Of a DNA stretch of 64,000 nt, positions 45,990 through 54,977 are shown piece after piece. Origin of the DNA: Streptomyces sp. NBC_01231 (GTDB lineage: Bacteria > Actinomycetota > Actinomycetes > Streptomycetales > Streptomycetaceae); NCBI GenBank assembly GCA_035999765.1, contig CP108521.1:682001-746000 (forward strand). The letters are read 5' to 3'. A program made the translations under genes and the position numbers. Below the pieces are notes generated by a model, which saw nothing but the letters and a program-made list of their open reading frames with translations, did not search any database and had not been told where the DNA came from. Each line of letters opens with the position of its first letter. Positions within the stretch are counted from its first letter, which is position 1.

Positions 45990-47570
45990 TCAGTGGGAAG
46001 AACCCCTGCGGCGGCGGACGATGAGGACCATGCCGCCCAGCAGAGCGACACCGCCTGCCGCGGTGGCGACGAGTGTCGTCCGGCCCGCGCCCGTGGCGGC
46101 CAGGGTGTGGCCGGACGGTACCGCCGCATTCGGTGTCGCCGAAGCGCCGAAGGCGAAGGTGACGCTGTCGTTGGAGACGTCCGGGTCGTGGAGGGGGATG
46201 CCGGCCGGGCCAGGACGCACGGTCGCCGTGCCCTTGGCGCCGTCGTACCCCTTGTCTGTCTTCACCCACAGTTCGAAGAGCTGGCTCTTGCCGGCCGCGA
46301 CGCCGAACGGCACGGTGCACACGTAGTGCCGATGCCCCGCCTGGAAAGGCGCCGTCCTGGTGCTGCTGATCCAGAGAAGGCAGGGGCCGTAAGGGCTGTC
46401 CTCCCCCTCCGTGTAGGCGTTGCCGGTCGCGACCGTACCCTCGGGGAGGACAACATCGACCACGGCGACGGACTTGTTGTCGACCCCGTACACGGAGGCC
46501 GGACCGTGGTTCACGGCGTTGATGTCCAGGGTCCATTGGCCCGCCTTGCGGCCCGGCTTCGTCGTGGCCTCGGCCGCGAGATCCGCGGAGTTTTCGGCCG
46601 CGACGCTGAACCGGCCCTCGGCGCCCTTCTCGAAGCCGCCTCCCGTTCCGGACGCGCGCACCAGGGTGAGCGCCGGCCCGGTGCCCTGGTGGCTGCCGCC
46701 GCCGGGCTCTACGCCAGGTTTCAGCAGCTCGACCGAGTAGTCGGTCACGGCGGTCAGGACGTGCTCGCCGACCGTGGCAGTCAGGGGGCTGCTCAGCTCA
46801 ACGGTGGTCCCTGCGGGCACGGAGTCCGGGCCGATCGGGAAGACGCAGGTGACGGATGTCCGGCTGCCGGGTTCGCCGGGCTCATCGCCTTCGCCGTAGG
46901 CGCAGTTGGAGAACTTCCGGTCGAAGATCAGACCGCCCACCGATTCCCAGCGCAGCATGACGCGCCGGTCGGTGGGCAGATCCCCGGTGTTGCGAAGTTG
47001 GAGCGGCACATCGATGCGGGACCCGATCCTGGCGTGCGTCACGTCCGGCACCTTGCCGACGATCAGGTTCGGGATGCCGACGACCACCTTCGCGTTCGCT
47101 GTGGTGCCGGTGGCGTGGTCGGCGCTGATGGTGTACGTGATCGTACCGCTGGCGCCGGGGGCGGCGCCCGCCTCCGCACGCAGGGTGAACCCGACCGAAC
47201 GCCTCTGCGAGGAATCCGAGTTGACGCAGGTGATGACCTGCCCGTCGTCCTTGCACCTCGGGTCGTCGATGGCGACGCTCGCGATGCCGGCCAGGTCACG
47301 CGCATCGATGACGAGCGTGTCGTTCGTGGGTACGGGAACCTGCGCTCCGCCGTCCCAGAACATCCAGCTCACCTCGGCCGACTGCGCCGCCGACCCCACG
47401 TTGAGCTGTTTGTCCGCCTCGATCGTCGCGTATGCCTGCGTCGGCAAGGGGGACGGTGTCGCAGACGGATCGTCGGCCACGGCCGCCACGGCTGGCGCAC
47501 CGGGCACCAGGGCGAGCGCCATGGCAGCCAGGACCGACCCGAGCACCCCGCACTTGGATTTCATACACAT
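45990..47570 (-). CDS. Secreted surface protein with LAATG sortase signal
   Basis: 526 residues. A signal peptide ends near AVAAVAD (about residue 31). The long extracellular part has beta-rich Ig-like/conserved-repeat segments (RIGSRIDVPLQLRNTGDLPT and DINAVNHGPASVYGVDN). The C-terminus is a cell-wall sorting signal: LAATG, a hydrophobic helix VATAAGGVALLGGMVLIV and an RRRRG tail. LAxTG is the motif of class E sortases of Streptomyces, so it should be covalently linked to peptidoglycan. Function unknown. It lies 102 bases downstream of the secreted nuclease-like gene. Confidence 0.85.
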   Translation of the reverse strand: MCMKSKCGVLGSVLAAMALALVPGAPAVAAVADDPSATPSPLPTQAYATIEADKQLNVGSAAQSAEVSWMFWDGGAQVPVPTNDTLVIDARDLAGIASVAIDDPRCKDDGQVITCVNSDSSQRRSVGFTLRAEAGAAPGASGTITYTISADHATGTTANAKVVVGIPNLIVGKVPDVTHARIGSRIDVPLQLRNTGDLPTDRRVMLRWESVGGLIFDRKFSNCAYGEGDEPGEPGSRTSVTCVFPIGPDSVPAGTTVELSSPLTATVGEHVLTAVTDYSVELLKPGVEPGGGSHQGTGPALTLVRASGTGGGFEKGAEGRFSVAAENSADLAAEATTKPGRKAGQWTLDINAVNHGPASVYGVDNKSVAVVDVVLPEGTVATGNAYTEGEDSPYGPCLLWISSTRTAPFQAGHRHYVCTVPFGVAAGKSQLFELWVKTDKGYDGAKGTATVRPGPAGIPLHDPDVSNDSVTFAFGASATPNAAVPSGHTLAATGAGRTTLVATAAGGVALLGGMVLIVRRRRGSSH

Positions 47571-47672
47571 GTGATGCGCGAGATGCCCAGAAGGTTGCCC
47601 AACGGCATGCCCGGCGACATGGGACCCTTCATTTTCGTGGCCACATCGGCCTGCACCGACGGCAGTTGTCGC

Positions 47673-48512
47673 CTAAGTTGCGTCCAGGTCGGTGTACACC
47701 AGATGGTGGTCCGAGTACGGGGTGGGTTGCACGCGCTGCCCGAGCGGGGCGATTCCTCGCAGGAAGACGTAGTCGAACTTGCTGTGCCAGTCAGTGGTCG
47801 TCTTGCAGGTGCCGATGGTCTCGGGATGACACTGGGGGTCCGCATCCGCGGCCAGTGCCCATATCGGGGCGAGTTCGGGAGCACCAGGCACCGCATTGAA
47901 GTCGCCGAGAACGATTGCGCGGTCGTGCCGGGCGACGGCCGCGGCCAGTACGCCGGTCTGGTCTGCTCGGACTGCTTCTTGACGTCGTTGCGCGAGGTGT
48001 GTGTTGAAGACACGGACCGGCCGGCCACCCACCGTGGTGGTGACTGCCATGTACCCACGGTCTTCGGATCCGCCGTCGGGATATTCCACATGGACGCGGT
48101 CTGTCATCGGTGCCGCCGAGAGCACCGCCTGGCCGAAGGCTCCCGGACTCCACGGCGCTCCCCCGCAGCGGCCCCAATTCTGAAGAACCATCCCGTACTC
48201 GACGTGGTAAACCAGCCCGTAAAGGCTCTCCAGATAGTCCCGGATCCTCTCGACGTCACGCACGCATGCTTCTTGCAGGCCGATGACCTGAGGCGCATAC
48301 GTGGCGATCTCCGCCGCCCGGTCAGCGTTGCCTTCCTCGCAGGGGTTGCAGATGTTCCACGTCATGACCCGGTTCGGTACGACTTCTTTGACGGCATCCA
48401 CGGGCAGCGACCTGGCGAAGAGGGCACCGCTCGGTGCACTGGCGCCGACGAGCACCATGCAGGCCACGGTCATGGCACCCACGAACCACCGCGTGGCCTT
48501 TCCGAGCACCAT
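47673..48512 (-). CDS. Secreted endonuclease/exonuclease/phosphatase (EEP) family protein
   Basis: 279 residues from the ATG with AGGAGG just upstream. A signal peptide runs to about SGALF (residue 31). EEP fold: RVMTWNICNPCEEGNADR, the metal-binding Glu in VIGLQEACV, the catalytic HLAQRR region and GDFNAVPGAPEL, ending YSDHHLVYTDL with the general-base His. It could be a DNase, a sphingomyelinase or a phosphodiesterase acting outside the cell. Four cysteines may stabilise it. Same direction as the surface protein. Confidence 0.85.
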   Translation of the reverse strand: MVLGKATRWFVGAMTVACMVLVGASAPSGALFARSLPVDAVKEVVPNRVMTWNICNPCEEGNADRAAEIATYAPQVIGLQEACVRDVERIRDYLESLYGLVYHVEYGMVLQNWGRCGGAPWSPGAFGQAVLSAAPMTDRVHVEYPDGGSEDRGYMAVTTTVGGRPVRVFNTHLAQRRQEAVRADQTGVLAAAVARHDRAIVLGDFNAVPGAPELAPIWALAADADPQCHPETIGTCKTTTDWHSKFDYVFLRGIAPLGQRVQPTPYSDHHLVYTDLDAT

Positions 48513-48804
48513 CGCCTCCTCATTGCGCATACATATGTCAACTGACGGCTCCGTGCACAAGGTTATGGGATGGGGCTGTCAGCAACACGGGCTTCTGCCC
48601 CTTCACCAAGCTCCATTGCCCCGCCCGCCTCCCCTAGACGACGGTTCCGCACGCGTCGCCACCCTCGTCCCACGCCCACTCCTCGACCCGCTCGACATCA
48701 CCACGGCGAGGGCTGAGGATCCCCTGGACCAGCTCAGCCCCCAAGGGGCGGGGCTCTCCTGCACCGACGGCCGACGGAACCGAAGGGCGTCACTCCCCAA
48801 AAAA

Positions 48805-48822
48805 CGAAACGCTTGCGTTTCG
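48805..48822. promoter_or_regulatory. Palindromic operator 1 of the MFS exporter
   Basis: cgaaacgc-tt-gcgtttcg, an 8-bp perfect inverted repeat with a 2-bp spacer, 82 bp before the MFS start. It shares the cgaaac/gtttcg half-site with the second palindrome 26 bp downstream. TetR-family repressors of drug exporters bind such sites. Confidence 0.75.
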
Positions 48823-48847
48823 ATCCAGCACTCCCTAAGCTATCTGT

Positions 48848-48862
48848 ACGAAACCGTTTCGT
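48848..48862. promoter_or_regulatory. Palindromic operator 2 of the MFS exporter
   Basis: acgaaac-c-gtttcgt, 7-bp perfect arms about a single base, 42 bp before the start. Same half-site as operator 1. No regulator gene is adjacent; the interval 48561-48804 upstream shows nothing else recognisable. Confidence 0.75.
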
Positions 48863-48904
48863 TTCACACGTTGGTGACCTGATCTACGACTGGAGTCCGT
48901 CCCC

Positions 48905-50416
48905 ATGGCTCAGACAGCCCCAGCGCCGGAAACGGTGCCGCTCGGGAAGACCAGCGCCAAGGCCGACGATGCCGGGCCACGTCATCGGTGGTGGGTCCTC
49001 GCCGTCATCGGGCTCGCCCAGCTGATGGTCGTGCTGGACGCGACCATCGTGAACATCGCGCTGCCGTCCGCCCAGGCCGACCTCGGCTTCTCCGACGGCA
49101 ACCGGACCTGGATCGTCACCGCCTATTCGCTCGCCTTCGGCAGCCTGCTGCTGCTCGGCGGCCGGATAGCCGACCTCTTCGGCCGCAAGCCCGCCTTCCT
49201 GATCGGCGTAAGCGGCTTCGCGGCCGCCTCGGCCGTGGCCGGTGCCGCCGTCAACTTCGAGATGCTCGTCGCGGGCCGCGCCCTCCAGGGCCTGTTCGGC
49301 GCACTGCTCGCCCCCGCCGCGCTCTCCCTGCTGACCACCACCTTCACCAACCCCAAGGAGCGCGCGAAGGCCTTCGGGGTCTACGGCGCCATCGCCGGCT
49401 CCGGCGCGGCCGTCGGCCTGCTGCTCGGCGGCATCCTCACCGAGTACCTCGACTGGCGCTGGACCCTGTACGTCAACCTCTTCATCGCGGCCTTCGTCGT
49501 CGTCGGCGGCCTGATGCTGCTCAAGCCCACAGCTCGCGACCGGACCTCCAGGCTCGACATCCCCGGCACCTTGCTGGTCACCACCGGCCTCTTCAGCATC
49601 GTCTACGGCTTCTCCAACGCCGAGTCCCACGACTGGAGTTCGCCGCTGTCCTGGGGCTTCCTCACCGCCGGTGCCGCGCTGCTGACGGCCTTCACCCGGT
49701 GGCAGACCAAGGCCTCGCACCCGCTCCTGCCGCTGCGCGTACTCCTTGACCGCAACCGGGGCGCCTCCTTCGTCGCCATGCTGATCTCCAGTGCCGGAAT
49801 GTTCGGCGTGTTCCTCTTCCTCACCTACTACATGCAGCTCAGCCTCGGCTTCTCCGCGGTCCAGACGGGCCTGGCCTTCCTCCCGATGGTCGGCGCCCTC
49901 ATGGTGACCGCCACCACGTCCACCAGTTACCTGATCCCCCGCTTCGGCCCGAAGATCGTGGTCCCGCTCGGCATGCTCCTCGGAGCCGCCGGCTTGGTCT
50001 GGCTGACCACTCTCGGCATGGACAGCACGTACGCTGCCCACATCCTGCCGCCACTGCTGGTCACCGGCTTCGGCATCGGCCTGATCATGGCTCCGGGCAT
50101 GAGTCTCGCCACCAGCGGAGTGGCCGCCGCGGACGCCGGAGTCGCCTCGGCCTCCGTCAACACCATGCAGCAGATCGGCGGTTCCATCGGCACGGCCCTG
50201 CTCAACACCCTCGCCGCCGGCGCCGCCACCTCCTACCTGGTCGGCAGGGACCCCACCAGCAAGCTGAACCAGGCCCAGGCCGCACTGGAGTCCTACTCCA
50301 CCGCCTACTGGTGGTCGGCCGGCTTCTTCGCGGCCGGCGCACTGATCACCGCGCTGCTCTACCGGCGCGGCGTCCCCGCTGTCGACGCGGACGCCGCCCC
50401 CGCAGTCCACATGTAA
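48905..50416 (+). CDS. MFS multidrug exporter, DHA2 (14-helix) family
   Basis: 503 residues. Conserved motifs of drug:proton antiporters: LDATIVNIALP in the first helix, GGRIADLFGRKPAF in the loop between helices 2 and 3, the motif C-like GAIAGSGAAVGLLLGGILTE, and WRWTLYVNLFIA. Fourteen helices are expected, as in QacA/EmrB. It pumps toxic compounds out using the proton gradient. Controlled by two palindromes upstream, but with no regulator next to it. A strong terminator follows. Confidence 0.9.
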   Translation: MAQTAPAPETVPLGKTSAKADDAGPRHRWWVLAVIGLAQLMVVLDATIVNIALPSAQADLGFSDGNRTWIVTAYSLAFGSLLLLGGRIADLFGRKPAFLIGVSGFAAASAVAGAAVNFEMLVAGRALQGLFGALLAPAALSLLTTTFTNPKERAKAFGVYGAIAGSGAAVGLLLGGILTEYLDWRWTLYVNLFIAAFVVVGGLMLLKPTARDRTSRLDIPGTLLVTTGLFSIVYGFSNAESHDWSSPLSWGFLTAGAALLTAFTRWQTKASHPLLPLRVLLDRNRGASFVAMLISSAGMFGVFLFLTYYMQLSLGFSAVQTGLAFLPMVGALMVTATTSTSYLIPRFGPKIVVPLGMLLGAAGLVWLTTLGMDSTYAAHILPPLLVTGFGIGLIMAPGMSLATSGVAAADAGVASASVNTMQQIGGSIGTALLNTLAAGAATSYLVGRDPTSKLNQAQAALESYSTAYWWSAGFFAAGALITALLYRRGVPAVDADAAPAVHM

Positions 50417-50467
50417 GCGGCATGTGGTGGCCCGCGCCCACCTGTGGGGACGGGGCGGGTACGGGCA

Positions 50468-50499
50468 ACGGGCCCGGTGCTTCCGAGCACCGGGCCCGT
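50468..50499 (+). terminator. Strong hairpin terminator of the MFS gene
   Basis: A 14-bp perfect stem (acgggcccggtgct) with a 4-nt loop tccg, 52 bases after the MFS stop. Confidence 0.85.
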
Positions 50500-50738
50500 G
50501 CACGTGGAGCCCCGCTACGCAAGGTCGCACCGGAGAGCAGGATCCGGCTCGCTGGTCTTCCCGCCACGCGACGCGAGCAACCGGCGAGAGCACCACAACA
50601 TCGCGTACGCGGTGAACTACCACTCGGAGCAGGACGCCTCTCGGACGCCAACACAGAGACGGCAGAACTACCCAAGAGTCTTCGTTCCGCTTCTTGACGT
50701 GTCCCGCACCACATGGGAGTGTCCGGTAACCCGCGCGA

Positions 50739-50752
50739 TTGAAACGATTCAA
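50739..50752. promoter_or_regulatory. LacI-type operator upstream of the rhamnosidase
   Basis: TTGAAACGATTCAA, centred on CG with half-sites matching at 6 of 7 positions, 14 bp before the GTG start of the GH78 gene. In Streptomyces such sites bind sugar-responsive LacI regulators. No LacI gene is adjacent. Confidence 0.65.
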
Positions 50753-50766
50753 AACATGGAGATCCC

Positions 50767-53700
50767 GTGCTCCGTAAACGCTCGCTCTTGTTCGTGCTCC
50801 TCAGAGGCTCTGTCGTATCTGCCGTACTCGCAAGCATGGCGATCCTGCCGACGTCCCTGTCCCCCGCGTCGTCGGTGTCGGACGCACCTTTCGCCGTGAA
50901 GGCCCTGACCACCAACGGCCGGGTGAACCCACTGGGCATGGGTGGTGAGGACCCGGCCTTCGGCTGGCAGTTGGCGTCTGGTCGCCGGGCGACATCGCAG
51001 AAGGCCTACGAGATCCAGGTCGGTCGCACGCCAGGGTCTGCCGACGTGTGGTCGTCCGGGAAGGTGAACTCCGGCCGCCAGGTCGACATCCAATACCGCG
51101 GTCCTGACCTGAAATCGGCCACCCGTTACTTCTGGCGCGTTCGGGCCTGGGACGACAAGGGAGTCGCAAGTCCGTGGAGTGCGGGCGCGTACTTCGAGAC
51201 AGGTCTGCTGGATCCCGGCGACTGGGACGGTGCCGAGTGGATCGCTCGTCCTGCGGCTCCGAGTGAGCTGGACAAGTGGACCGACTACACCGCCACGGTC
51301 GAGTTCAAGATCGACAGCGCCGCATTCGGTATGTTCCTGCGTGCCTCCGACGCCGGCAACGGGTACATGTGGCAGTTCAACGTCACGGGCCCGACCCCGA
51401 TGCTGAGACTGCACAAGCAGGTCCAGGGCACCTACAGTGTGCTTCAAGAGGTGGACCTCGCGTCCTTCGGCTTCACCAACGCGGATCTCCTCGCCGGCCG
51501 GCACACCGTCCGCTACGACGCGGTGGGCACCACGATCAACACGACCCTCGACGGCAAGCTGGTCAACACCTTCACGGACTCCACGTTCACGAAGGGTTAC
51601 ATCGGCCTCCGCACCCACGCGTGCTGCGGCGAACGCGGAACGGTGTACGACGCCGTCGTGACGAACACCGATGGCGGCACTCTGCTGAACACCGACTTCG
51701 CGTCCGGACGTAACCCGTTCACCGGCGGTGAGATCGTCGACTCCGCCCTGGTCGTCTCCGGCACCACGGACGCCCTCTACGAACCCGCGGCCCGGCCGCT
51801 GCCGTTGCTGCGCAAGGACTTCGCGACGAAGGCCGGCAAGAAGGTCGCCTCTGCCCGGGTCTACGCGTCGGCACTCGGCGTTTACCAGTTGGAGATCAAC
51901 GGCAGACCGGTCGGCGACCAGGTGCTTGCCCCGGGCTGGACGAATTACCACAAGCGCATCCAGTCCCAGACCTACGACGTGACGAAGCTGCTCAAGGCCG
52001 GCGACAACGCGATCGGCGCATCCCTGGCGGACGGTTGGTGGGCCGGCAAGGTAGGGCTCGGCTGGGCCCGTCAGTACGGGGACACCCCCACTCTCGTGGC
52101 CAGGATGCGCATCACCTACACCGACGGGTCGGTCGACTGGGTCGCCACGGACGGTTCGTGGAAGACGGCGGACGGGCCCTACGTCAAGGCTGACCTGCAG
52201 GACGGCGAGACCTATGACGCCCGTCTGATGCCCTCGGGCTGGAGCCGGCCGGGATTCGACGACGAGAAGTGGGAACCCGCCGCGAGCCTGGAGTCTCGTA
52301 CCGCCCTCCTGGCCCCGCAGAGCGACGAGCCTGTGCGCCGGACCCAGGTGCTCGATGCCCGGAAGACGACCGAGCCCACCACTGGGACCTACGTCTACGA
52401 CCTCGGTCAGAACATGGTCGGCGTGTCGCGGCTGAGGCTGACCGGCTCCGCCGGGCAGACAGTCAAGATCCGCTACGCGGAGGTGCTCAACAAGAACGGC
52501 ACCCTCTACACCGACAACTTCCGCAGTGCCAAGGTCACCGACCGCTACACCTTCGCCGAGACCGGAACGGTGACCTACGAGCCCACCTTCACCCAGCACG
52601 GGTTCCGCTACATCGAGATCACCGGGGTGAACGAGCCTCCTGCCCTCTCGGACGTCAAGGGCGTCGTGTGGGGTTCCGACCTCCCGTCCACCGGCACCCT
52701 GCGGACCTCGGACAGCATGCTCAACCAACTGGTGAGCAACATCTCCTGGAGCCAGCGGGGCAACTTCCTCTCCATCCCCACCGACACCCCCGCCCGCGAC
52801 GAACGCCTGGGATGGACCGGAGACATCAGCCTGTTCGCGCCGACGGCCAACTACCTCGTCGACACCCGCGCGTTCCTGTCGCACTGGATGGCGGACGTGC
52901 GCAACTCCCAGTACGCGGGCGGTGACCTCCCGGCGGTCGTACCGACCCCCCAGGGCCAGTTCGGCGACAGCGGTGTCGGGTGGTCCGACGTGATGATCAC
53001 CGTGCCGTATTCCGTGTGGCGCTCCTACGACGACACCCGCATCCTGCGGGAGAACTACCCCGCCATGCAGAAGTTCTTCCAGTTCGTGCGCGACAGTGCC
53101 GGACCGGACCTTCTCGAGCCCGGCCGCACCACCTTCTTCACCAACGACTGGCTGAACCTGGACGACCCGACCGAGCAGGGCATCCTGGGCACGGCCTATT
53201 ACGCCGAGAATGCCCGCATGATGGCGGAAATGGCCCAGGCCCTCGGCGACGACACGGCGGCGTCCGACTACAGCAAGCTCTCCACCGACATCCGCACAGC
53301 CTTCACCAAGGCCTACGTCGCAGCCGACGGCACCGTCAAGGGCAACTCGCAGACCGGATACGCGATGGCCCTCGCCATGGACCTGGTCTCGGATCCGGCA
53401 CTGGTCGAGAAGGCCGGCGAGAAGTTCGTGGCCAAACTGGCCCTCACCGACTACCACCTGCGGACCGGCTTCATCGGCACACCGCTGCTGCTGCCCGCTC
53501 TGAGCAAGATCGGCCGGGACGACCTGGCCTACACGATGCTGCTGCACAAGGACTACCCGTCCTGGGGGTACGAGGTCGTCAACGGTGCCACCACCGTGTG
53601 GGAGCGCTGGAACTCGATCATGCCCAACGGCGACTTCGGCCCTGTCGACATGAACTCCTTCAACCACTATGCCTACGGCGCCGTGGGCGACTGGATGTCC

Positions 53701-54348
53701 CAGAACATCGGCGGCCTCTCCGCGATCGACCCCGGCTACAAGCGCTCCCGGATCGCTCCGGTGCCCGGCGGAAACCTGACGGAAGGTTCGGGCCGCCTCA
53801 AGACGGTGTACGGGCTCCTGGCGTCACGGTGGAGCACCCACAACGGCGCCTTCGACCTGAAGGTGACGGTGCCGGTCAACACCGTCGCGGAGGTACACGT
53901 ACCGGCGAAGACGCGTTGGGCGGTCACCGAGGGCGGCCGACCGGCCGACGACGCCAGAGGGGTTCGGTTCCTCCGCGTGGAGGACGGGGCCACCGTGTTC
54001 GAGGTCGGCTCGGGGTCCTACAGCTTCGGCGTCGACACCGTCCTCGGCGGCCTCGGCGAGGCCAAGGAGGCAGCAGGAGAGCTGCGTGACCTGGTGTCGA
54101 ACCTGGACGCTCCAGGAGCGCCGACGGCCAGTGAGAAGGCCCGGCAGGTACAGACCTCCGTCAACGCCGCCTGGACCACCTACGTCACGGGTGCTGCGCA
54201 GAGCACCGACGAACACGTGAGCCGAGCCCGGGCACGCCTGGGCGAGATCGGTGACTGGACCACTCAGCAGGTCCACAAGGGAACGCTGACAACCTCCCAG
54301 GGAGCGATCGTGCAAGCGCTCATCGGCCGCATCGAAAAGGGCATGTGA
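50767..54348 (+). CDS. Secreted GH78 alpha-L-rhamnosidase
   Basis: 1193 residues from the GTG preceded by GGAG. A signal peptide ends around residue 35. Several beta-sandwich domains follow: an N-terminal Fn3-like region with YEIQVGRTPG, a LamG-like/DUF-type insert (about 165-315), and the rhamnosidase N domain with VYASALGVYQLEINGRPVGD. The (alpha/alpha)6 catalytic barrel follows YVYDLGQNMVGVSRLRL and contains PTDTPARDERLGWTGDISLF, with the catalytic acids, and WERWNSIMPNG. An extra ~100-residue helical C-terminus is not standard. It removes terminal rhamnose from plant or microbial polysaccharides and glycosides outside the cell. Confidence 0.92.
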   Translation: MLRKRSLLFVLLRGSVVSAVLASMAILPTSLSPASSVSDAPFAVKALTTNGRVNPLGMGGEDPAFGWQLASGRRATSQKAYEIQVGRTPGSADVWSSGKVNSGRQVDIQYRGPDLKSATRYFWRVRAWDDKGVASPWSAGAYFETGLLDPGDWDGAEWIARPAAPSELDKWTDYTATVEFKIDSAAFGMFLRASDAGNGYMWQFNVTGPTPMLRLHKQVQGTYSVLQEVDLASFGFTNADLLAGRHTVRYDAVGTTINTTLDGKLVNTFTDSTFTKGYIGLRTHACCGERGTVYDAVVTNTDGGTLLNTDFASGRNPFTGGEIVDSALVVSGTTDALYEPAARPLPLLRKDFATKAGKKVASARVYASALGVYQLEINGRPVGDQVLAPGWTNYHKRIQSQTYDVTKLLKAGDNAIGASLADGWWAGKVGLGWARQYGDTPTLVARMRITYTDGSVDWVATDGSWKTADGPYVKADLQDGETYDARLMPSGWSRPGFDDEKWEPAASLESRTALLAPQSDEPVRRTQVLDARKTTEPTTGTYVYDLGQNMVGVSRLRLTGSAGQTVKIRYAEVLNKNGTLYTDNFRSAKVTDRYTFAETGTVTYEPTFTQHGFRYIEITGVNEPPALSDVKGVVWGSDLPSTGTLRTSDSMLNQLVSNISWSQRGNFLSIPTDTPARDERLGWTGDISLFAPTANYLVDTRAFLSHWMADVRNSQYAGGDLPAVVPTPQGQFGDSGVGWSDVMITVPYSVWRSYDDTRILRENYPAMQKFFQFVRDSAGPDLLEPGRTTFFTNDWLNLDDPTEQGILGTAYYAENARMMAEMAQALGDDTAASDYSKLSTDIRTAFTKAYVAADGTVKGNSQTGYAMALAMDLVSDPALVEKAGEKFVAKLALTDYHLRTGFIGTPLLLPALSKIGRDDLAYTMLLHKDYPSWGYEVVNGATTVWERWNSIMPNGDFGPVDMNSFNHYAYGAVGDWMSQNIGGLSAIDPGYKRSRIAPVPGGNLTEGSGRLKTVYGLLASRWSTHNGAFDLKVTVPVNTVAEVHVPAKTRWAVTEGGRPADDARGVRFLRVEDGATVFEVGSGSYSFGVDTVLGGLGEAKEAAGELRDLVSNLDAPGAPTASEKARQVQTSVNAAWTTYVTGAAQSTDEHVSRARARLGEIGDWTTQQVHKGTLTTSQGAIVQALIGRIEKGM

Positions 54349-54416
54349 AGGTGTCCGTCCTACTCATGAACGCTGAACCATAAGCGCAGCCTGAACAGCG
54401 GCCGCTGCCACTGACA

Positions 54417-54458
54417 TCGCTCTCCTGCCAGATCTGGTCCCGGCCGGCAGGAGAGCGA
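54417..54458 (+). terminator. Long hairpin terminator after the rhamnosidase
   Basis: A 13-bp perfect stem (tcgctctcctgcc) with a 16-nt loop, 68 bases beyond the GH78 stop. Confidence 0.8.
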
Positions 54459-54977
54459 GGCCGCAGCTCCTCGATGCGGGCCGCCGTACAGCCGCACCGC
54501 GCGCCCGCGGCACAGAACCGAGTGCCCAGCGTCAGCCGGACGATGGCGGCGCGGCAGCGGGAGATCAGCTCGCGGCTGGGCCCGCGTACGCTCCGCGCGC
54601 CCGGCGCGAGGCGGCTGCCGACCTCCGCAGCCGCGCGTGCGGGATGTGGGCGCAGGCAGCCCGCCCGGCAACGCCCCGTTCCTCGTTGCGGACAGGGACG
54701 ACGGTCTCGACGGTGCTGCCGCTCGTACCGGACAGGCCGGAGGGGGCGGGCCGCGGGCTGGAGGCCGCGAGCGACACCCGGGTTGGGAATCCGCCGAAGT
54801 TCCGCGTGGCGCCCCTGAGCGTCGCCGCACAAGAACGCCGGACTGGTACCGAGGTACCAGTCGCCCCCCCCGAAGAGTCTCCCGTGGTCCCAGCGTCGCG
54901 GCCCGATGCCCCCATAGCGTCGAACGCAGATGCCGCGGTGCAGCCGGGGCCGAGTTCAGGACGAGGAAGGCCCACCC
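54459..54977. other. Interval with no recognisable gene
   Basis: About 520 GC-rich bases. Several frames are open on both strands but none has a recognisable domain. Given the ABC/LuxR chimera just downstream, it may hold the decayed left flank of that locus. Confidence 0.35.

Noticed and set aside
41663..48536. The 12-mer GCGCATACATAT upstream of two minus-strand genes (41663-41674 and 48525-48536)
   Set aside because: Many 12-mers are shared by chance within 64 kb, the flanks do not match, and the genes are unrelated.
48884..50752. 622-codon minus-strand frame opposite the MFS exporter
   Set aside because: No domain features; the exporter motifs on the plus strand are unambiguous.
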